Source: Bacillota bacterium
Lineage (GTDB): Bacteria > Bacillota > Clostridia > Lachnospirales > Lachnospiraceae
Direction: 5' to 3'
Assembly: GCA_023414875.1 (NCBI GenBank)
Contig: JAEZMV010000025.1
Coordinates: 1-64,000, forward strand
Length of the DNA stretch: 64,000 bases
Shown in pieces: positions 7,819 to 16,665 of the stretch. A model generated the notes under the pieces. It had not been told where the DNA came from. It searched no databases and worked only from the letters and a program-made list of their open reading frames with translations. The position numbers and the translations under genes were made by a program. Position 1 is the stretch's first letter, and every line of letters begins with the position of its first letter.

Positions 7819-9654
7819 ATGAGAAACAAGAAGAAAGAAAAACAAAAAGATATGTCGGTAATCGGAAGCATGCTTTACACGATAAAACTGATATGGCAGG
7901 CAGATAAGGGATGTGTGATTTATTCCTTCTATAAGAATTGTACAGAAGAAGTATTTCAGGCATTCTTTGTCGTGTATATGACTCAGATGATTTACACCTA
8001 TATTAATAAAAAGGTTGCATTCAGTGAATTGACTAAGCTGATAGTAATCTTCTGCATTTTGCATATCATAATCCATTTTGTGTCGGCAGGCCATGCTTAT
8101 TATATCAGGGTGAAGAAACCTGTCGTTTATCGGCACATTTTTGATAAGGTAATTAAGAAGGCTACGAAAATTGAACTAAGCAGATATGAGCAGCCGGATT
8201 TCTATGATAAGTTTTCCAGAGTATTTGATGAGTGTCTAAACAAAGCCATGGATGGTTTGTATTTAATATCCATATCAATCGGCTTATTTCTTGCAGCCTG
8301 CACCAGCTTAGGTATCATAGCGTTTGTCGACCCATGGTTAATTTTATTCATCATTCCGCCGGTCGTCGGCTCTCTTTATTTTGGAGGAAAGCAGAACCGG
8401 GAGGAGTATGCACTTCGTAATGATGAAACACAGAATAAAAGAGTAATGGAATATGCAAAAAGGGTGTTTTATGAAAAAAAGTATGCGAGCGAAATCCGAT
8501 TATACGGTATCCGGGATATATTGTTTAAAAAGCATAAGGAGAATTATGAGGCCCGCTATCAAATACATGTGAAACATCGTAAAAAGATAGCTCTTTATCA
8601 ATTTATGCAGTATGTTGTTTTCATTGGATTGACCTTTTTTATCGCATACATCTATATCGATTATGTGATAAAAGTAAGGGGTGCAACCGACAAGCTAGCT
8701 GCTTATGTTGCCATTCTGTCAACGATGGGCTTCGTAACCTATACCTTGAAGGAATCAGTTATTCGTATGATTGATGCAGGAACGAAGTGTCTCTATATGA
8801 ATAACCTAAAGGAATTTTTGGAGTATGAGTCAGTTCAGAGTATTCCCGGTACGGAGAAGGTGGAAGGAACACTGGGTGATATCGTATTTGATCATGTAAC
8901 CTATACCTATGTCGGAGGAAAACATCCGGTAATTAATGATTTATCCCTTGTCATTAAAAGGGGTGAAAGAATTGCTCTGGTCGGGGAAAATGGTGCCGGG
9001 AAGACGACACTCATAAAACTCCTGATGGGGCTGTATCCCGTGACACATGGCAAAATTTTAGTAGAAGGTTCCGATATCAAAAAATTTGATCCCAGTGAAT
9101 ATCATGAGCATTTTGGCACAGTATTCCAGGACCTTCAGATATTTGCACTTCCTCTTTCTGAAAATGTATTGATGCGGGAGCCTAAGACAGAAGAAGAAAG
9201 ACAGCTTGTTGTGGATTCCCTGATCAAAGCTCAGTTTGGTGATAAGCTCATGGAGCTTCCTAAGGGTATTGATACAATGATAACCAAAGAATTTGATGAT
9301 GACGGATTTGTATGCTCCGGAGGTCAGGCGCAGAAGATTGCAATCGCCAGAGTGTTTGCTAAAGATCCGGATATCGTTATACTCGATGAACCCTCAAGCG
9401 CATTGGATCCGATTGCAGAGTATAATATGTACAATAATATGATGCAGGTATCGGAGGGGAAGACGGTATTCTTTATTTCACACCGGTTATCCTCCGCCAG
9501 AATTGCAGATAAAATTTATTTCCTGGAGCATGGGCAAATTAAAGAAGCAGGTACCCATGATGAGTTAATTGCAAAAAAGGGAAGCTACGCCAAGATGTTT
9601 GAGCTTCAAGCCCAGAATTATCGTGACACTATGGAGGTGGCTGCAAATGGCTGA
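7819..9654 (+). CDS. ABC exporter half-transporter, subunit 1
   Basis: 611 residues: an N-terminal membrane domain with about six spans (for example around FFVVYMTQMIYTYI, LISISIGLFLAACTSLGII, YVVFIGLTFFIAYIYI) and a C-terminal ATPase with Walker A GENGAGKTTL near residue 389, Q-loop, signature CSGGQAQKIAIARVF near 499 and Walker B IVILDEPSSALDP. This is the fused exporter type. The AAGGA ribosome site is 12 nt upstream, somewhat far; between them lies a three-codon minigene (ATG at 7811) whose TGA overlaps this start. It overlaps the next gene by 8 nt, so the two probably form a heterodimer. The substrate is unknown. Confidence 0.9.
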   Translation: MRNKKKEKQKDMSVIGSMLYTIKLIWQADKGCVIYSFYKNCTEEVFQAFFVVYMTQMIYTYINKKVAFSELTKLIVIFCILHIIIHFVSAGHAYYIRVKKPVVYRHIFDKVIKKATKIELSRYEQPDFYDKFSRVFDECLNKAMDGLYLISISIGLFLAACTSLGIIAFVDPWLILFIIPPVVGSLYFGGKQNREEYALRNDETQNKRVMEYAKRVFYEKKYASEIRLYGIRDILFKKHKENYEARYQIHVKHRKKIALYQFMQYVVFIGLTFFIAYIYIDYVIKVRGATDKLAAYVAILSTMGFVTYTLKESVIRMIDAGTKCLYMNNLKEFLEYESVQSIPGTEKVEGTLGDIVFDHVTYTYVGGKHPVINDLSLVIKRGERIALVGENGAGKTTLIKLLMGLYPVTHGKILVEGSDIKKFDPSEYHEHFGTVFQDLQIFALPLSENVLMREPKTEEERQLVVDSLIKAQFGDKLMELPKGIDTMITKEFDDDGFVCSGGQAQKIAIARVFAKDPDIVILDEPSSALDPIAEYNMYNNMMQVSEGKTVFFISHRLSSARIADKIYFLEHGQIKEAGTHDELIAKKGSYAKMFELQAQNYRDTMEVAANG

Positions 9655-11533
9655 GAACGAAACGAAAGCAACCCGAATTAATGATAAAAAGTCTGCAAAA
9701 AAAGCAGGAAAGCTTACGCTTGGGAGGATGATCAGTAATGTTGCATATGTCCTTAATTATGCATTAAAGATTAATAAGAGAATAGTGACGATAATAATTT
9801 CATCCTGGATTTTATGTGGTTTGATTTATGCTGCGATAGAGACGGTTTTTGTTAAGTTATTTATTGAATTTCTGTCTGACGATAAGAAGAACTTTACATA
9901 TCTGTTAATCACAATTCTGATTGGAGCTTTGTTTGTAACTATCGCGGATACCATTCAGACCCTTGAGGAAAATTGGGCAAGGGCAAAATTCATTCTGACT
10001 ACTGGTCAGATACAGGAGGATTTTATTCGGAAAGCTGCGCAGATAGATTTGATCTGTTATGACCATAAGGAATATTTTGACGATTTTGTAATCGCCGCCT
10101 CCCAGGCAGAAGAAATGGTAACAAACGGGATCATGAGTACTGCAAGAATTCTGGGAAGTATCACTTCAATCCTGACACTGGGTGGGTTAATCATGATAAT
10201 AAATCCAGTGATAGCAATCTTCCCGATCGCCGGTTTTATAATCAATATCCTAACCCGGTTTGCAATTGAAAAGGCAGAGTATAATTATGATATTGAGCAG
10301 AAAAGGATTATGCGAAAAGCAGATTACTCTAAAAGAGTATTTTATCAGCCTGAATATGCAAAGGAAATTAAATTATCAGGAATTGAGATACCTCTACGGA
10401 AGCAATTCGATCAATCTATCCTAGAAGTAAAAACATCAGCTAAAAAGTATGGGTTGAAGATCGCAGTATTATCCTTAATTAACTGGATTACGGTCTTTAC
10501 TCTAATCTCCTTTTTCTGCGTACCGATGTATCTTGGTTATTTAGCAATTGTAAAAAGAAAGATCTCATTAGGTGATGTGGCAGCGATGAGTAATTCATCC
10601 AATGCCGTAAGAGATAGACTGGATGGAATGAATTATGCATTGGTAGAATTTCAGAGAGTCGGTCAGTTTGCGGAACGGTTCCGCCGATTTATTGAGTATG
10701 AGATAAAAATCGAAGGAAAGCAGGGAACAAAACCAAAGCCATCTGAACATGGTGTGCTAGAAATTAAAAACATGACGTTTTGCTACGAAGGCAGTGAGAA
10801 GAATACCCTACAGAATATCAATATGGTAGTGAAGCCGGGCGAGAAGATCGCTATTGTTGGCGAAAACGGTGCCGGAAAAACTACCTTTGTTAAACTGCTA
10901 ATGCGTCTTTATGATGTTACAGAGGGTTCAATCTGTTATGGAGGTAATGATATTCGCGATTACACTACGAAAGAATACCGGGATATATTCGGAGCAGTGT
11001 TCCAGGATTACCAAATCTATGGCACAACACTTGCCGATAATGTCATAATGGAGGATCTTGAGATAGTAGATAAAGACCGAATCATAAAGGCATTAAAGCT
11101 AGCTGACTTCGGTAAAAAGTTAGGAAAAATGCCGGAAGGCGTTGACACACAGATGACCAGAGAATTTTCGGAGGAAGGAACGATGCTATCCGGAGGCGAG
11201 GCTCAGAAGGTTGCAATCTCCAGAATGTTTGCGAAAACGGGCCAATTATCCATTGCTATTTTGGATGAACCATCCAGCGCACTTGATCCTTATGCCGAAT
11301 ACACCTTGAATAAGAATATGATGGAAAGTGCCAAGGATGCTACTGTAATCTTTATCTCCCACAGACTTTCCACAACCCGCGATGCGGATCGAATCTATCT
11401 GTTTGAGGATGGGGAAATCAAGGAGCAGGGAACACATAATGAATTAATGGAATTGAACGGTAAGTATGCATTGATGTTCGAGAAGCAGGCACATTATTAT
11501 CAGGAAGAGCTTGTGGAAGAGGTTGCCGTTTAA
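9647..11533 (+). CDS. ABC exporter half-transporter, subunit 2
   Basis: The start is taken at 9647 (MAENETKATRINDKKSAK) because GGAGGT lies 8 nt upstream; the frame itself extends to 9569. The start overlaps the end of subunit 1 (ATGGCTGA), indicating translational coupling. 628 residues: a charged cytoplasmic N-terminus of about 45 residues, a six-span membrane domain, then an ATPase with Walker A GENGAGKTTFVKLLM near residue 405 and signature LSGGEAQKVAISRMF near 515, followed by ILDEPSSALDP. Both partners keep intact Walker and signature motifs, so neither ATP site looks degenerate by eye. The pair resembles exporters found beside peptide or drug-resistance genes. Confidence 0.9.
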   Translation: MAENETKATRINDKKSAKKAGKLTLGRMISNVAYVLNYALKINKRIVTIIISSWILCGLIYAAIETVFVKLFIEFLSDDKKNFTYLLITILIGALFVTIADTIQTLEENWARAKFILTTGQIQEDFIRKAAQIDLICYDHKEYFDDFVIAASQAEEMVTNGIMSTARILGSITSILTLGGLIMIINPVIAIFPIAGFIINILTRFAIEKAEYNYDIEQKRIMRKADYSKRVFYQPEYAKEIKLSGIEIPLRKQFDQSILEVKTSAKKYGLKIAVLSLINWITVFTLISFFCVPMYLGYLAIVKRKISLGDVAAMSNSSNAVRDRLDGMNYALVEFQRVGQFAERFRRFIEYEIKIEGKQGTKPKPSEHGVLEIKNMTFCYEGSEKNTLQNINMVVKPGEKIAIVGENGAGKTTFVKLLMRLYDVTEGSICYGGNDIRDYTTKEYRDIFGAVFQDYQIYGTTLADNVIMEDLEIVDKDRIIKALKLADFGKKLGKMPEGVDTQMTREFSEEGTMLSGGEAQKVAISRMFAKTGQLSIAILDEPSSALDPYAEYTLNKNMMESAKDATVIFISHRLSTTRDADRIYLFEDGEIKEQGTHNELMELNGKYALMFEKQAHYYQEELVEEVAV

Positions 11534-11636
11534 CATGGATTTTTAAAGTAGGTATACTGATTCAATTTCGGAGATTTCTTTCGAATCAGAAATCAGGTGT
11601 ATGTAGAAAAAATTAAGATTACACATACAATATAAT

Positions 11637-11672
11637 AAAAAACAGATTGGCTGAAGGGTCAATCTGTTTTTC
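11637..11672. terminator. Bidirectional terminator between exporter and lux genes
   Basis: Stem AACAGATTG (11641-11649) / CAATCTGTT (11660-11668) with A-rich sequence before and T-rich sequence after, so it can serve the plus-strand exporter operon and the convergent minus-strand luxC gene ending at 11729. Confidence 0.75.
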
Positions 11673-11728
11673 TGTTAATGTGAAGTGTATATTGCATTAA
11701 GATGAATTTATGCATTTGAAATGGCTTT

Positions 11729-13012
11729 TTATATTACTTCTACAATTTTAGTATATCGCTGTAATGGATATTCGCCATCATGGGTCTCACCACATAGCAT
11801 ACGTGACATATCATCTCCATCTGTGATACGGATAGCACCGGCCTTGCAAAGCAGTTCTGAAAGCTCAGCTCTCTCATTTGCGTTGCAAAGTAAACCAACC
11901 GTTTGTAAATATCCTTTATACCGATGCAGACTGTTGATGATACTTTTTCTTGGAAGTGCTTTAACCCAACAATTACCGTGAGTAAAAGAAGTCTCCAGCT
12001 TCCTGTTCCTGGAGGCGATAATACTACAAAACTTTCCTTTGTAAATACGTTTACCGGATTGAATGGCTTTCAGTTCCTCGTTATATAATAATAGAGTAAG
12101 CTGCGCCTGCATACCTATGGCAGGTACTTTGTAATCTCGGGCAACTCGCTCAAGAATTGCTATAAATCGTTCACAAAAGTCATAGACAACAGACATATCA
12201 TTAGTATCAATGTAAATTCCCTGGCAGGAGCTGCACAGTAGTTGCTTTGTTTCTAGCATATGATGTGCCAGTCCGGTTAAAGCCATATCGCTCATTCCCT
12301 GCTCTGTAATAAAAGCAAAACTGATCTTGTGACCCCATTCAATGATTTTGGTGTTCGGTGCCGCTAATCTGCGAACCGACAGGGTGGCGGTATCACCTCC
12401 CCATACAACGATTCCGTTGGCGCACCTTGCCATAGCCTGCATACCGGCGATATCATTCGAGGGGGTATCAAATACATAGATATAATCAGCCAGGAGAGGA
12501 GCAATTTTCATAAGCTCAAATAGCAATTGTATCGTAAAACCATGATCCGCAGAGGGGAGTTTTAGTAGGTTGATATTTCCTGCTAAAAGTCCTTCGATAA
12601 CACTGTAAGCCGGCAGACCATCAACATTACCGGCAGCGATATGAAAAAGTACGCCAAGAGGCATACGCTTTCTGATAATAGGGGGCCCCTGATAGAACGG
12701 TGGTGTAAGCTTAACGTCACTGATATCATCAGTAAGTTCAATTTCTAATTTGTATAACAAACTCTCACGTTTGAAGGAGAGAACAACCTGCTCTAATTGT
12801 TCCTTTGTAATGTGCTTATCCTTGATTAAGCTTTGAAGTGGTTCAAAATATTCACCCTTTTCGATTCTCTGGGCAAGTTGATCGCAGGCTTCGACTACTA
12901 CCGAAGGATTAAGTAATGGGCGCTGCAGAGTTTTACACACCCTTTTTTCTAAGGTTGGCAGGATATTTTTTGCTTCGTCTGATTCATAAATAGTACCATT
13001 AACTAATATCAT
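11729..13012 (-). CDS. luxC: LuxC-family acyl-CoA/acyl-protein reductase
   Basis: 427 residues of the acyl-CoA reductase (LuxC) family, an aldehyde-dehydrogenase-like fold that reduces an activated fatty acyl group to the fatty aldehyde with NADPH. Visible features are FHIAAGNVDGLPAYS and NINLLKLPSAD in the cofactor region, and LLCSSCQGIYID with the probable thioester-forming cysteine at 260 (or 263). GAGAGGA precedes the ATG. It lies 71 nt downstream of the LuxE-like gene, so the two are likely co-transcribed. No luxA, luxB or luxD gene is in the window. The product aldehyde and its use are unknown; luminescence is not implied. Confidence 0.85.
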   Translation of the reverse strand: MILVNGTIYESDEAKNILPTLEKRVCKTLQRPLLNPSVVVEACDQLAQRIEKGEYFEPLQSLIKDKHITKEQLEQVVLSFKRESLLYKLEIELTDDISDVKLTPPFYQGPPIIRKRMPLGVLFHIAAGNVDGLPAYSVIEGLLAGNINLLKLPSADHGFTIQLLFELMKIAPLLADYIYVFDTPSNDIAGMQAMARCANGIVVWGGDTATLSVRRLAAPNTKIIEWGHKISFAFITEQGMSDMALTGLAHHMLETKQLLCSSCQGIYIDTNDMSVVYDFCERFIAILERVARDYKVPAIGMQAQLTLLLYNEELKAIQSGKRIYKGKFCSIIASRNRKLETSFTHGNCWVKALPRKSIINSLHRYKGYLQTVGLLCNANERAELSELLCKAGAIRITDGDDMSRMLCGETHDGEYPLQRYTKIVEVI

Positions 13013-13083
13013 ATTTGATCCTCTCTCCCGCTTGCTATAACAGTACCTATTGTTGAATAACTTCTGTATAGGCAGTTGCCATG

Positions 13084-14196
13084 TTAATTATTTAATAGTT
13101 CCTCGGCTCCGGCTGCACAGGTCTTTATATCCGAAATACCTACCCGTCCGATAATTTCGAAATATGGAGTAGTAATACCGCATCCGCATTCTTGTCCGTC
13201 ATGAAGTATTCCAAGATCATCTGTCATCACACTGGTTAGGGGCATACTATCCATCATTGGAGTGATGAAGTTCATCAGGCCGACTGTTCCGTTTTCAACC
13301 GGGAGTAAGGTATTAATATCACGGACGATAACTCTACTGTAAGAGGGGACATGAAAATGATGGTTTTTGCAGTCACAGTAGATAATTGGATGCTCCACTG
13401 CTCCAAAAAATTCATGGCAGTTAGTCTCAGGAATGCCAAGGACTTCTTCAATCAAGGAATAAAGAGCTTTTTTATCAACCTTTTCAGCATAGAATTGCTT
13501 CCACCCACCCCCAATAAATACTTTAGAAGCCTTGTGTAATTTTAAGCGTACACCCGAATCTTTAAGCTCCTGAAGAAAAAAATATAGATAAGCAGGGAAA
13601 CCAATGAATCGTACCGGAAAGGGCTGTTGACTATACTTTATTAGAGATTTCTTTAAATCGGGTAAATTCAACTGATACCCCTCCGGCGTTGGGATTAATG
13701 CATAGGTACGCTTAATGCTCGGGGCAAAAAAGGTGGACCCAAAGGCTGTCTTTGAGATTACAGTATGATTATTTTTAGCAGGTTTATATCCAAACACGAT
13801 ATAGTTGGTAGGCTTTATGGAAAGTAATTTATGAAACCTTGCTGTATGCCAAACCATATGGGCTCCATATAAGAGTCCTTTTACATCGAAGCCAATATGA
13901 CTTTTTTTACCTTTAGTGCCGGAGGAGGTAGCTTTGATCAGAAGCTTATCTTCAGGGATAGAATAAAATCTATGAGTCTTATAATAAAGAGTAGGAATTG
14001 GTGGAAGTTTATATAGATCATCATAGGATTTTACTTGATTCAATTTAAAATGTCTGCTTGTCAGGATAGCTGCATACTTAGGACAATGGATCAGATGAAA
14101 TGCAACATTCATTTTTACGGCCTTTAAAAAAAGCTTATCAGTTCCTTTATGGTCATAAAGAGTCTGCTTCGTAAATAATTTCTTGATATAATCCAT
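13084..14196 (-). CDS. luxE: LuxE-family acyl-protein synthetase
   Basis: 370 residues. The LuxE family activates fatty acids with ATP to acyl-AMP, transfers the acyl group to its own C-terminal cysteine and passes it to LuxC. The AMP-forming signature is visible as KATSSGTKGKKSHIG, followed by GGGWKQFYAEKVD and CHEFFGAVEHP. The cysteine in DIKTCAAGAEELLNN (residue 360 of 370) is in the place expected for the acylated residue. GGAGGGA precedes the ATG, and a good promoter lies at 14232-14261. With luxC it makes a two-gene fatty acid reductase operon. An alternative reading is a phenylacetate-CoA-ligase-like enzyme of the same superfamily. Confidence 0.85.
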   Translation of the reverse strand: MDYIKKLFTKQTLYDHKGTDKLFLKAVKMNVAFHLIHCPKYAAILTSRHFKLNQVKSYDDLYKLPPIPTLYYKTHRFYSIPEDKLLIKATSSGTKGKKSHIGFDVKGLLYGAHMVWHTARFHKLLSIKPTNYIVFGYKPAKNNHTVISKTAFGSTFFAPSIKRTYALIPTPEGYQLNLPDLKKSLIKYSQQPFPVRFIGFPAYLYFFLQELKDSGVRLKLHKASKVFIGGGWKQFYAEKVDKKALYSLIEEVLGIPETNCHEFFGAVEHPIIYCDCKNHHFHVPSYSRVIVRDINTLLPVENGTVGLMNFITPMMDSMPLTSVMTDDLGILHDGQECGCGITTPYFEIIGRVGISDIKTCAAGAEELLNN

Positions 14197-14231
14197 AGGC
14201 TGCTTCCCTCCGTGCTTTTTTGATATGAACT

Positions 14232-14261
14232 ATTATAACATAATTTACATATTCTCGGCAA
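14232..14261 (-). promoter_or_regulatory. Promoter of the luxE-luxC operon
   Basis: On the minus strand TTGCCG (14261-14256), an 18-nt spacer and TATAAT (14237-14232), about 36 nt upstream of the luxE ATG. Confidence 0.65.
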
Positions 14262-14643
14262 AATTAATTATCGCAGAGTATTATTCTGATTTTTGTAATC
14301 CATACCTTCTAATCCGATAGGAAATGTCTAATATGCACTAAGAAGAGAGTATTTATTGGGCATATAGTATCTATAATTACCATTTTTTAAAAATTCAGTT
14401 TTCAATTAATTATATACGTGGTATACTATTGATATAATAGCAATCGATTGTTAAGGATTGCTTGATTTATTTGGGATCTATTTGTTAGAAAATTAACAAA
14501 ATTCTTTCATGGATTTTAAATATGTTGAAGAAGAAAATATCATATATATGATAAAATAAAATGTTTTTGACCAATTATTTCATATGTATGAAAGGGATTT
14601 ACAAAGACACAATACTATTGTAAAAAGATTATAAGGAGCAGAT
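14262..14643. other. Divergent intergenic region between luxE and ndh2
   Basis: About 380 nt of AT-rich DNA. A TATAAT at 14433 and TATACT at 14422 lack convincing -35 partners. A hairpin AGCAATC / GATTGCT spans about 14439-14462. The ndh2 promoter is presumably here, giving a possibly long leader, but its position cannot be fixed by eye. Confidence 0.4.
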
Positions 14644-16665
14644 ATGGGAAAAAACATTGTAATTGTCGGCGCTGGCTATGCCGGTATCCTAACAGCTAAG
14701 AAACTTGCTAAGAAATTAAAAAAGCAAAAAGACATTAATATTACAATAATTGATAAGAATCCATTTCACACAATGCTTACTGAGTTGCATGAGGTAGCAG
14801 CAAACCGTGTTGATGAGGATAGTATCAAGATAAGTTTAAATAAGGTTTTTGCCGGAAGAAGAGTAAATGTTAAGCTTGATACTGTAAATACGATTGACTT
14901 TAAGAAAAAAATCGTAGTAGGAAATAATGAATCCTATGCATATGATTATTTGGTTGTTTCAGCCGGATCAAAGCCTGCTTTCTATGGAGTTAAGGGAGCA
15001 GAAGAGTTTAGCTTTAAGCTCTGGTCCTATGAGGATGCAGTTTTATTGAGAGATCATATCCATAATACCTTCCGTAAAGCAGTTACCGTAGCTGATGAAG
15101 CTGAAAGAAAGAAGCTGCTTACCTTCTGGGTAATTGGAGCAGGATTTACCGGAGTTGAAATGATCGGTGAATTAGCAGAGTATGTTCCTGTTCTTTGTGA
15201 AAAATTCGGAATTTTGAGAAGTGAGGTATCCTTATACAACGTAGACGGATTAAGCAGAGTAATTCCTAATTTAACCGAAAAGTTATCTGCAAAAGTAGAA
15301 AAACGTCTTCGCAAGATGGGTGTTAAGGTTATACTCAATTCCTTAGTTTCAGAAGTTGGAGAGGATTTCATCGACTTAAAGCAGGGTGACAAAATTGTTC
15401 ATAATACCGCAGGCACCATAATCTGGGCAGCAGGTATCCAAAGTGCTGAAGTAACACAGGAAGCAGGCAAGGAATTAGAAGCAACCCGCGGACGTATTCA
15501 GGTTGATACCTATCTTCGTTCAACAAAGGATGAGAGTGTATATGTTATCGGCGATAATATGTACTTTGTTGCAAAAGGTGAAGAGCGTCCGGTTCCTCAG
15601 ATGGTTGAGAACTGCGAGCAAAGCTCACACACAGCTGCACATAATATCGTATGTGCAATTACCGGAAAAGGAAAGATGGAGGAATATAAGCCGGCGTTCC
15701 ACGGCGTAATGGTTAGTATTGGTGGGCGTTATGCAGTAGCGCATGTTGGATTACCAGGACATTTCTTCAGTTTACCATCATTCCTTGCAATGTTTGCAAA
15801 GCATTTTATCAATATCACTTATTTTATTCAGGTGTTAGGCTGGAATAAAGTATTCCATTATATGAAACAGGAATTTTTCACGATCAGAAACTGCAGAAGC
15901 TTTGTGGGAGGACATTTCTCTAACAGAACTCCAAGCTTTTTATTAGTGCCGCTTCGAGTATGGCTTGGTGCTGTCTGGTTGTTCGAAGGAATTTTAAAAA
16001 TCGTTGAAGGTTGGTTTAAAAGCCCGAAACTGACAGACTTTTTTGGTGGTGCAAATGCATGGTATAACAGTATATTAAATGCAGTTTCCGGTAATGCAGC
16101 AGGTGCAGCAGATGCAACCTCCGCAGCAACAGGCGAAGCAGCAGCGGCAGCAGATGCAGTATCAGCAGCTTCTGGAGCTGTAACCGAGGGAGCGGCAGAG
16201 GTTGTGAAATCCGTTGGTGAGGTTTTAGTAAATCTTGATATTTTTGGTTTAGTTAAAGTGATATTTGTCAGCGGTAAAGAACTTGCAGAATCAAAAATCG
16301 GAGATTATGCTTTTAAGCTTGATATTCCTGCTATGAATTGGTTTGTTGATAAGTTGATTCTGCCAAACGACAATGTACAGATAGCAATGCAGATTTTTAT
16401 CGTAATTGCGGAGATATTAGTTGGTCTTGCCCTGATAGGAGGACTATTTACAGCTCCGGCAGCAGGCTTCTCATTAATTTTACAGTTTATGTTTGTATGT
16501 ACAACCGGTTTATATTTAGGAACCTTCTGGATGATATTTGCAGGTATTGCAGTGTTAATCGGAGCAGGAAGATCCTTAGGACTTGATTATTATGCAATGC
16601 CTAGATTACAAAAATTATGGAAGAAGCTACCATTTGTTAGAAAGTGGTATATTTACAATGATTAA
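14644..16665 (+). CDS. ndh2: Type II NADH dehydrogenase with DoxX-like membrane domain (EET Ndh2)
   Basis: 673 residues. Residues 1 to about 400 are an NDH-2 flavoenzyme: FAD Rossmann motif IVGAGYAGI, NADH motif VIGAGFTGVE near residue 163, IIWAAGIQ and the FAD-contact VYVIGDNMYF. This would oxidise cytosolic NADH and reduce a quinone. From about 430 the protein becomes a membrane domain (PLRVWLGAVWLFEGILKIVE) interrupted by an Ala-rich, low-complexity insert of about 50 residues, then three DoxX-like spans. A membrane C-terminus distinguishes EET-type Ndh2 from ordinary NDH-2. AAGGAG precedes the ATG, and the next gene overlaps by 8 nt. The quinone-gene neighbours make the EET role likely. 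Confidence 0.88.
   Translation: MGKNIVIVGAGYAGILTAKKLAKKLKKQKDINITIIDKNPFHTMLTELHEVAANRVDEDSIKISLNKVFAGRRVNVKLDTVNTIDFKKKIVVGNNESYAYDYLVVSAGSKPAFYGVKGAEEFSFKLWSYEDAVLLRDHIHNTFRKAVTVADEAERKKLLTFWVIGAGFTGVEMIGELAEYVPVLCEKFGILRSEVSLYNVDGLSRVIPNLTEKLSAKVEKRLRKMGVKVILNSLVSEVGEDFIDLKQGDKIVHNTAGTIIWAAGIQSAEVTQEAGKELEATRGRIQVDTYLRSTKDESVYVIGDNMYFVAKGEERPVPQMVENCEQSSHTAAHNIVCAITGKGKMEEYKPAFHGVMVSIGGRYAVAHVGLPGHFFSLPSFLAMFAKHFINITYFIQVLGWNKVFHYMKQEFFTIRNCRSFVGGHFSNRTPSFLLVPLRVWLGAVWLFEGILKIVEGWFKSPKLTDFFGGANAWYNSILNAVSGNAAGAADATSAATGEAAAAADAVSAASGAVTEGAAEVVKSVGEVLVNLDIFGLVKVIFVSGKELAESKIGDYAFKLDIPAMNWFVDKLILPNDNVQIAMQIFIVIAEILVGLALIGGLFTAPAAGFSLILQFMFVCTTGLYLGTFWMIFAGIAVLIGAGRSLGLDYYAMPRLQKLWKKLPFVRKWYIYND

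Noticed and set aside
11729..14196. Bioluminescence operon
   Set aside because: Only luxE and luxC are present; luxA, luxB and luxD are absent from the window and oxygen-dependent light emission is unlikely in this organism type.
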